Source: Brasenia schreberi (lineage: Eukaryota > Streptophyta > Magnoliopsida > Nymphaeales > Cabombaceae). Taken from it: a DNA stretch of 64,000 nucleotides. Shown one piece after another: positions 58,910 through 64,000 of this stretch (positions are counted from its first letter, which is position 1; each line of letters starts with the position of its first letter). Location: positions 10,967,501-11,031,500 of the forward strand of contig JAYKKT010000080.1 of NCBI GenBank assembly GCA_036023115.1. Reading direction: 5' to 3'. A model generated the notes under the pieces. That model was not told where the DNA came from, did not search any database, and worked only from the letters and a program-made list of their open reading frames with translations. A program made the position numbers and the translations under genes.

Positions 58910-59788
58910 GTGGTACAGGATCACCTATCGAGAAAGATGACTGGTCAATACCATAGAGAAAGTGGACTATACAAAATAGATTATCTTGTTATGCCAAATT
59001 TTGAGTCTTGTAATGTAGCCCAAGATGCTACTCTTTGGCATAAAAGACTTGGACATTTAGATTTACAAAAATTATGTAACATTCCCTTGATGAAAAAGAT
59101 TAAAGAACAAAAGTTTGAATGTAAAAGGTGTATTCTTGGGAAAATGCATCATCTCCTTTTTGGAGAAAGAAACTATATACCGAACAAAGCTTTTGATTTA
59201 ATACATTCGGATGTTTGGAGCCCCGCACCCGTTGTTTCTAAGGGAGGAGTTTAATACTATGTAATATTTGTAGATGACTTTTTTCATTTTACCTGGATAT
59301 ATCTCTTGAAGCATAAATCAGAAGTATTTGAGAAATTTGTAATCTTTTGCAACATGATCAAAAATCAATTTGGAGCCACCATTAAGATTTTTATATCGGA
59401 TTCAGGAGGGGAATGCATGTCAAATGAATTTCAAAAATTTATTGAATTAAATGGGATCTTTCATCAAAAGTCATGCACTAAAACTCCTCAACAAAATGGC
59501 TTGGCTGAAAGGAAACATAGATATATTATAGAAACATGTCGAACTATGTTAATTGCTAGTAATGTTCCTAAAGTTTTATGGGCAGAAGCTACTCTTACTA
59601 CAGTTTATCTTATAAATAGAATGCCTTCATCCAATCTTGAAAATACTTCACCTTTTGAAAAATTATATAATATTTTTCCCTATTATGAAAGACTTAGAGT
59701 ATTTGGATGTAGATGTTTTGTGTATACAATAAAAATGATAAACTGTCTCCTAGGGCTATTGAATGCGTATTTCTTGGTTATGGCATAG
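58910..59788 (+). pseudogene. Copia integrase remnant, element B
   Basis: HHCC motif (LWHKRLGHLDLQKL ... CKRCILGK) and the catalytic core (DLIHSDVWSPAP, VDDFFHFTWIY, FISDSGGECMSNEF, TPQQNGLAERKHR, LWAEATLTTVYLINRMPS) are readable, with stops at 59252 and within 59254-59306. Confidence 0.92.
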
Positions 59789-61185
59789 ACAAGAAGGGTT
59801 ATAGGTGTTTTGATCCTATTGATGACAAATTATATGTTTCTAAGGATGTAAATTTTTTTGAGAATGATGCCTACTATAAGTCTAAATCCTTAGAAAATTC
59901 TGAATCTTCCATATCTCAAGATTTCTTTAATCTAGAAGAAGACAATGATTGTGACTCTGTAGATCATCAGGATACTTCTCTTGAGAGTAGTGATGTTCCG
60001 AATATAACTGTTGATTCCCAACCGATTGTTGAACCCTTTCCATCACATTATACATGACGTCATAGAGAACCTGATGACACATGTCTAGAACCTAGGGTCT
60101 CAAAACCTCTCCAACGTTTTGTTTCCTATGAATCTTTTGAACCCCAACGCAAAAACTTGATTGCAACTCTTCGTCAAGTTAAAGAACCCAAGTTTTATCG
60201 TCAAGCCAAAGGTATTCCAGAATGGGAAGATGCTATGAGGGATGAACTGAAAGCCTTGGATAAAGCTTAGACATGGACTGTTGCACCCATACCAAAGGAT
60301 AAGAAGGTTATGGGATGTCGATGGGTCTACAAAATCAAAACCCACAGCCATGATCATAAGAGATATAAGGCTAGACTGGTTGCAAAGGGTTATGCCCAAG
60401 AATATGGAATTGATTATGATAAAACATTTGCCCCGACTGCTAGGATGACCACAATTACAATTCTCATAATCCTTAGTGCCATTAGGAAATGGGATATATA
60501 TCAACTTGATGTTAAAAATGCTTTTCTGAATGGTTATTTAACTGAAGAAGTTTATATGACTCCTATTAAATTGCAAAAAGCTTTGTAAGGTCTGAAACAA
60601 GCTCCTAAGGCTTGGTTTGATCGATTTGAAAAACTCATGCATTTGCATAATTTTATAACTTGTTATACTGACACTGCTTTGTTTGTACGAAAGACGGAAA
60701 CAATTATTGTTATTTTGCTATTGTACGTGGATGATATGATCATCACTGGGAGTGATGAAGCAGGGATTAAAGAGGTTAAACATAATCTTCACCAAGAATT
60801 TGACATGAAAGACTTAGGCCTCCTTAACTATTTTTGGGGCATTGAAATTACTAGAAACAGTTGTGGGTATTTTATGTCTCAGACTAAATTTGCAAATGAT
60901 ATCATTGAAAGGTTTGATCTCACAGATAGCAAAATAGTGGACACACCAGAAGTTCTAGGTACCAAGTTAAGATCCACTGAAGGTGAAAAATTAGTTGATC
61001 CCACCCTGTACACACAACTCATACGTGCTCTTACCTATCTCACTATTACCAGACCGGATATCTCTCATACAGTTCATACAGCCAGTCAATTTCAGCAGGC
61101 ACCAACTTCTGTTCATATGAGTGTTGTTTTGCGTATTATTCAATATGTCATGTCAGAAATTCTTCTAACAAGGGAGTTTTCTTAA
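59713..61185 (+). pseudogene. Copia linker and reverse transcriptase remnant, element B
   Basis: After the linker, GCRWVYKIKTHSHDHKRYKA, RLVAKGYAQEYGIDYDKTFA, DIYQLDVKNAFLNGYLTEEV and LLYVDDMIITGSDE (YVDD intact) are readable. Stops occur at 60057, about 60270 and about 60588. A short deletion between YMT and LQKAL is likely. Confidence 0.92.
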
Positions 61186-61325
61186 CTTCTTCTTCATCTT
61201 TTGATTTATATATATATACGGATGTTGAATGGGGTGGAGATGTCAACAACAGACACTCTACGACTGGTTTTTGTGTTTTTCTAGGTGAATCACTTATCTC
61301 CTAGAAGTGTAAGAAGCAACAGAAA

Positions 61326-61775
61326 GTGTCGCTCTCATCCACTGAAGTTGAATATCGAGTCATGGTTACTGCGGCTACGAAGATCTCTTGGATTACAACT
61401 ATTCTAGGTGATATGGGAGTTACTTTGCAACATCATGCCGCTATGTATTGTGACAACAAAAGCACCATGTACATTGCTTCCAACAACACCTTCCGTGAAA
61501 GGACGAAGCACATTGAGATAGATTACCATTTTGTCTGTGAAGAATGTTTGAACAAGAAGATAACATTGTGTTATGTCACATCTGAGATGCAGCTAGCAGA
61601 TTTCTTCACTAAATCTCTCTCGGCCACTCGTTTTCAATTTTTGTTGAACAATTTTCGGTATATACCCCATAAGTTTGAGGGGGGTATTAATTGTAATAGG
61701 TACGGGTCATTAGGGCCCGTGTTTGGGGCTAGACTGGCCCAGGCCACTAGGGCCTTGGGCCAATCAACTAGCTAG
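61326..61775 (+). pseudogene. Copia RNase H remnant, element B
   Basis: STEVEYRVMVTAATKISWIT, MYCDNKSTMYIASNN, RTKHIEIDYHFVCEE and LADFFTKSLSATRF are the standard landmarks. The frame runs on into the 3' LTR. Confidence 0.9.
61671..61684 (+). other. Polypurine tract of element B
   Basis: AAGTTTGAGGGGGG directly precedes the 3' LTR. Confidence 0.85.
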
Positions 61776-61895
61776 TTGGTGTGCTGGTTGTGCTGTGCAG
61801 CCAGACTATTTTTCACCTCTCTTGCCTCTTCTTTATCACTCTCTTGCATTGTATTCTCTCCTCTATATATACCGCATTCTCTCATCAATAGAGTA
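61685..61895 (+). repeat. Truncated 3' LTR of Copia element B
   Basis: Matches 57191-57407 apart from two indels of about 22-27 bp, then stops after ATCAATAGAGTA, 24 bp past the TATA box. About 159 bp of the LTR is missing. Confidence 0.88.
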
Positions 61896-62992
61896 CAAAA
61901 AATAGATGAAAGTATCATTTAAAGTAATAAACTGAAAACAGACCCAGAGGACCACACTCAAGCAACAAGTTTCCATCTTTGCTTATCAAAAGAAGATACC
62001 GAATGGGCTAATTTTGCACTGCTTGTACATCCATGTGACCCTCTTCAACAAGGCATGTCATTTCCTTCTTTAACCACACAACTCAAAGCATTACTGAATG
62101 AATCTTTAGTGTCTGACCCTTAAACCAGTGACTTGTTGGATTGCATAGGACAGATAAAATTGGATCAGGATTCATAAATTTAAATATGTCAAAGTAACTT
62201 CTGGGGAGTACAAGTATTGAGTGACCCTATATATTCATTATCATTAACTAACCAGAACACAGGGCACTTCACTTCCCCCTGAAGAAAACTTGGTTCTTTC
62301 GAGCCTTGAAGAAGAAAGGCCTTCAGATTCTTCTTCTCATGTCCCTTTTCGAACACAATGATGCAAGGATTTGCAACCTGATTAAGCCTCCAGGATCACT
62401 TCTTGTTCCATTTCGTATCCTGAAAACTGTGCTATTTATAACCCCCCATCCAATCCCCATCCCCATCACCCTTTCTTCACACAAAGAGCACATATTAACA
62501 ATTATTCACCTTTTCATAAAAGCCTTATCCTCAAAGCTAGCCAGCAAAGTCACAAAGTAGATAATCCCCTTCCTTCATGGAGCCCAAAAGTGCTTCTTTT
62601 TGATCTGTTGACTATTGAGGAGTCCATGAAAAGAATCCATGGCAAAAATGTGCACTTATGACAATTCTCTCCAAAATGAATATATTAAAAGGCATGAGAG
62701 CACATAGGTCGTTTTGTTTTCTAAGGTGTTCTCTAAGGCATGAGAGCACATAGATCGTCCTCCTTGTTTCACATGCCCATAGAGAATACTCTTTGACTGT
62801 TTGTAGAGATATTCGTCTAGTACAGATTGCTTTTCCATAGCAATTATACTCTTAATGCCATCACATGATTCTTTCTTGGTTGGAATGCCATGTATAATAT
62901 ATGTCCCCAGGTTGCCCCTTGGTGTTGTGTCTTGGCTCCATATGAAAGAACCAAACGACCCATAGCAGCCATGACTACTACTTTGGTCATTA

Positions 62993-63011
62993 CCCCCCCC
63001 CCCCCCCCCCC
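62993..63011. repeat. 19-base C homopolymer
   Basis: A run of 19 C bases on the plus strand, followed by CCACC-type sequence. It is long for a plant genome and prone to assembly or sequencing error. Confidence 0.9.
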
Positions 63012-63032
63012 ACCTCCACACCCCACCCCTTA

Positions 63033-63344
63033 CTATATTAGTGCATTTACTATCAAGGATCTCAACTCTTGAGCCTTGACAATCTTAGGTGAATGGAGGC
63101 AAAGTTGAGCCTTCCCCATAATAAAGAGGGTCCAAAATACCAGGTTCCTGCAGGAGTCGGCCACTTTGTCATCTATCTCATGTGGGTTAGTGAAGAAAGA
63201 TCTAATATCCATTGTGCTATAAAGTTTATCCATTTCTTCACATCCCTGAGATGGATTGGCAAGGAATGAAACAAGGTTTGAATCACCAATGACCTTATCA
63301 AGCTCATCTAACCCATCCAGCTCAGAATATGCTTGGCTAGTCAT
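63033..63344 (-). other. Possible coding remnant of unknown family
   Basis: A minus-strand frame of 103 codons reads SELDGLDELDKVIGDSNLVS, FLANPSQGCEEMDKLYSTMD and FFTNPHEIDDKVADSCRNLV. Upstream, 63680-63540 in another frame reads LNAMLARTWNSLAESAVRSV. Composition looks protein-like rather than random, but I recognise no family. It could be a decayed exon or an old transposon. No splice structure was established. Confidence 0.3.
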
Positions 63345-64000
63345 TGCATTGCAAGAAACAAATTGGATGATGGAGATAACCTTAAAAATGAACTCATGTC
63401 AACATGGAAAGCACATAACTAAGAGAAGCACTCTTTGTTCAAGACACTCTTCACTTTTGTCAATAGGGGCTCCATTGTTGATCCTAGTTTGTGGACCCAT
63501 GCCCACCTTCAACATTTGTCAATAGGTAACAAGTTTAGCTGTAGTGAAGTTTGTGGACCCATGCCCATCTTCAACATTTGTCTGTTCAGATATAGTTGAA
63601 ACACTCCTGACGGCACTCTCAGCTAAGGAGTTCCAGGTCCTAGCCAACATTGCATTTAGATATCCAGTTGTCCTTTACACATCCAAATATATCTCTCAAT
63701 CCAACTTCTCCTCTAAAGATCCAATTCGCTCTCCTAATCTCCTATTCAAGGCCCACAATTTTATTATAGTTATTTTCGAGTTCACTCTGAGATTTCTTCA
63801 GAAAATAAATAGATCTAGATACTCACAGTTTAAGCACAATTAGTTACCATGATTTTGGATTTTGGATATTGGATATTAGGGTCGGTTGGGTAGTTCGGAT
63901 CTTGAAAGGCTAGGTTGTAGCACTGCTGTTTCGAAAAATAACAACACCGAGTTTGGCAGAAGAACCAGAAGCATCAATGTCTACAAGAGTTGTCACGGTA

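Larger units (their letters stand above)
57191..61895 (+). mobile_element. Copia LTR retrotransposon (element B), decayed, 3' LTR truncated
   Basis: A 4.7-kb plus-strand element. The 5' LTR 57191-57566 begins TGTTAATTGT and ends ACA. It is followed by the primer site TAGTATCAGAGC, one change from the initiator-Met site. A purine tract TTTGAGGGGGG (to 61684) precedes a 3' LTR of only 211 bp. Gag, protease, integrase, RT and RNase H follow in Copia order with many stops. It lies upstream of and antisense to the PP2C gene. Confidence 0.93.
61896..64000. other. Right-edge region, unassigned
   Basis: No gene family is recognised. On the minus strand 63033-63344, and in another frame 63540-63680, are open with codon-like composition (see the separate entry). 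A 19-base C run lies at 62993-63011. A ~24-bp word (AAGGCATGAGAGCACATAG) is repeated near 62690 and 62735, and 'AGTTTGTGGACCCATGCCCA' near 63487 and 63547. Confidence 0.4.

Noticed and set aside
63900..64000. Possible Gypsy RNase H start (IDASG-like words on the minus strand)
   Set aside because: Only one short motif resembles the family and the sequence ends at the window edge; not enough to call.

Overview
This is nuclear DNA from a flowering plant. The evidence is intron-rich genes with plant-specific families (a GARP/NIGT1-type transcription factor, a plant PP2C and a plant FAD monooxygenase), plant-type Copia and Tat-lineage Gypsy retrotransposons, tRNA-derived SINEs and many AT, CT and AC microsatellites. 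The species cannot be fixed from the sequence alone. Three intact-looking host genes are supported; most of the rest is transposon, transposon relic, simple repeat or unassigned AT-rich DNA.

Layout. 1-9154: no confident gene; one SINE, several low-order repeats, a perfect hairpin and a degenerate ~165-bp tandem array. 9155-16196 (minus): a four-exon FAD-dependent monooxygenase whose 4.8-kb third intron holds a complete 2.5-kb non-autonomous LTR retrotransposon (10433-12945). That element has no gag-pol. It carries decayed fragments of two unrelated host genes, a DYW-type PPR protein and an NPH3-domain protein. 16197-23796: gene-less, with SINEs, foldbacks and repeats. 23802-30018 (minus): a full-length but decayed Copia element with both LTRs and a perfect 5-bp target duplication. 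30397-30960: the 3' end of an RTE-type LINE. 35231-37951 (plus): a four-exon HHO/NIGT1-type GARP transcription factor. 38756-51968 (plus): a 13-kb Tat-type Gypsy element with a very long 5' LTR and a truncated 3' LTR. 53656-56611 (minus): a three-exon protein phosphatase 2C. 57191-61895 (plus): a decayed Copia element lying upstream of, and antisense to, the PP2C gene, also with a truncated 3' LTR. 61896-64000: no assignable gene, although one minus-strand stretch looks coding.

How the parts relate. The three host genes are unrelated and form no pathway or operon. The HHO and PP2C genes converge and are separated mainly by the Gypsy insertion. The most notable structure is the gene-fragment-carrying LTR element inside the FAD-gene intron. 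It lies in the same orientation as the host gene, so its fragments are transcribed as part of that pre-mRNA. Exon limits come from reading splice signals and reading-frame continuity by eye; no alignment or transcript evidence was available.
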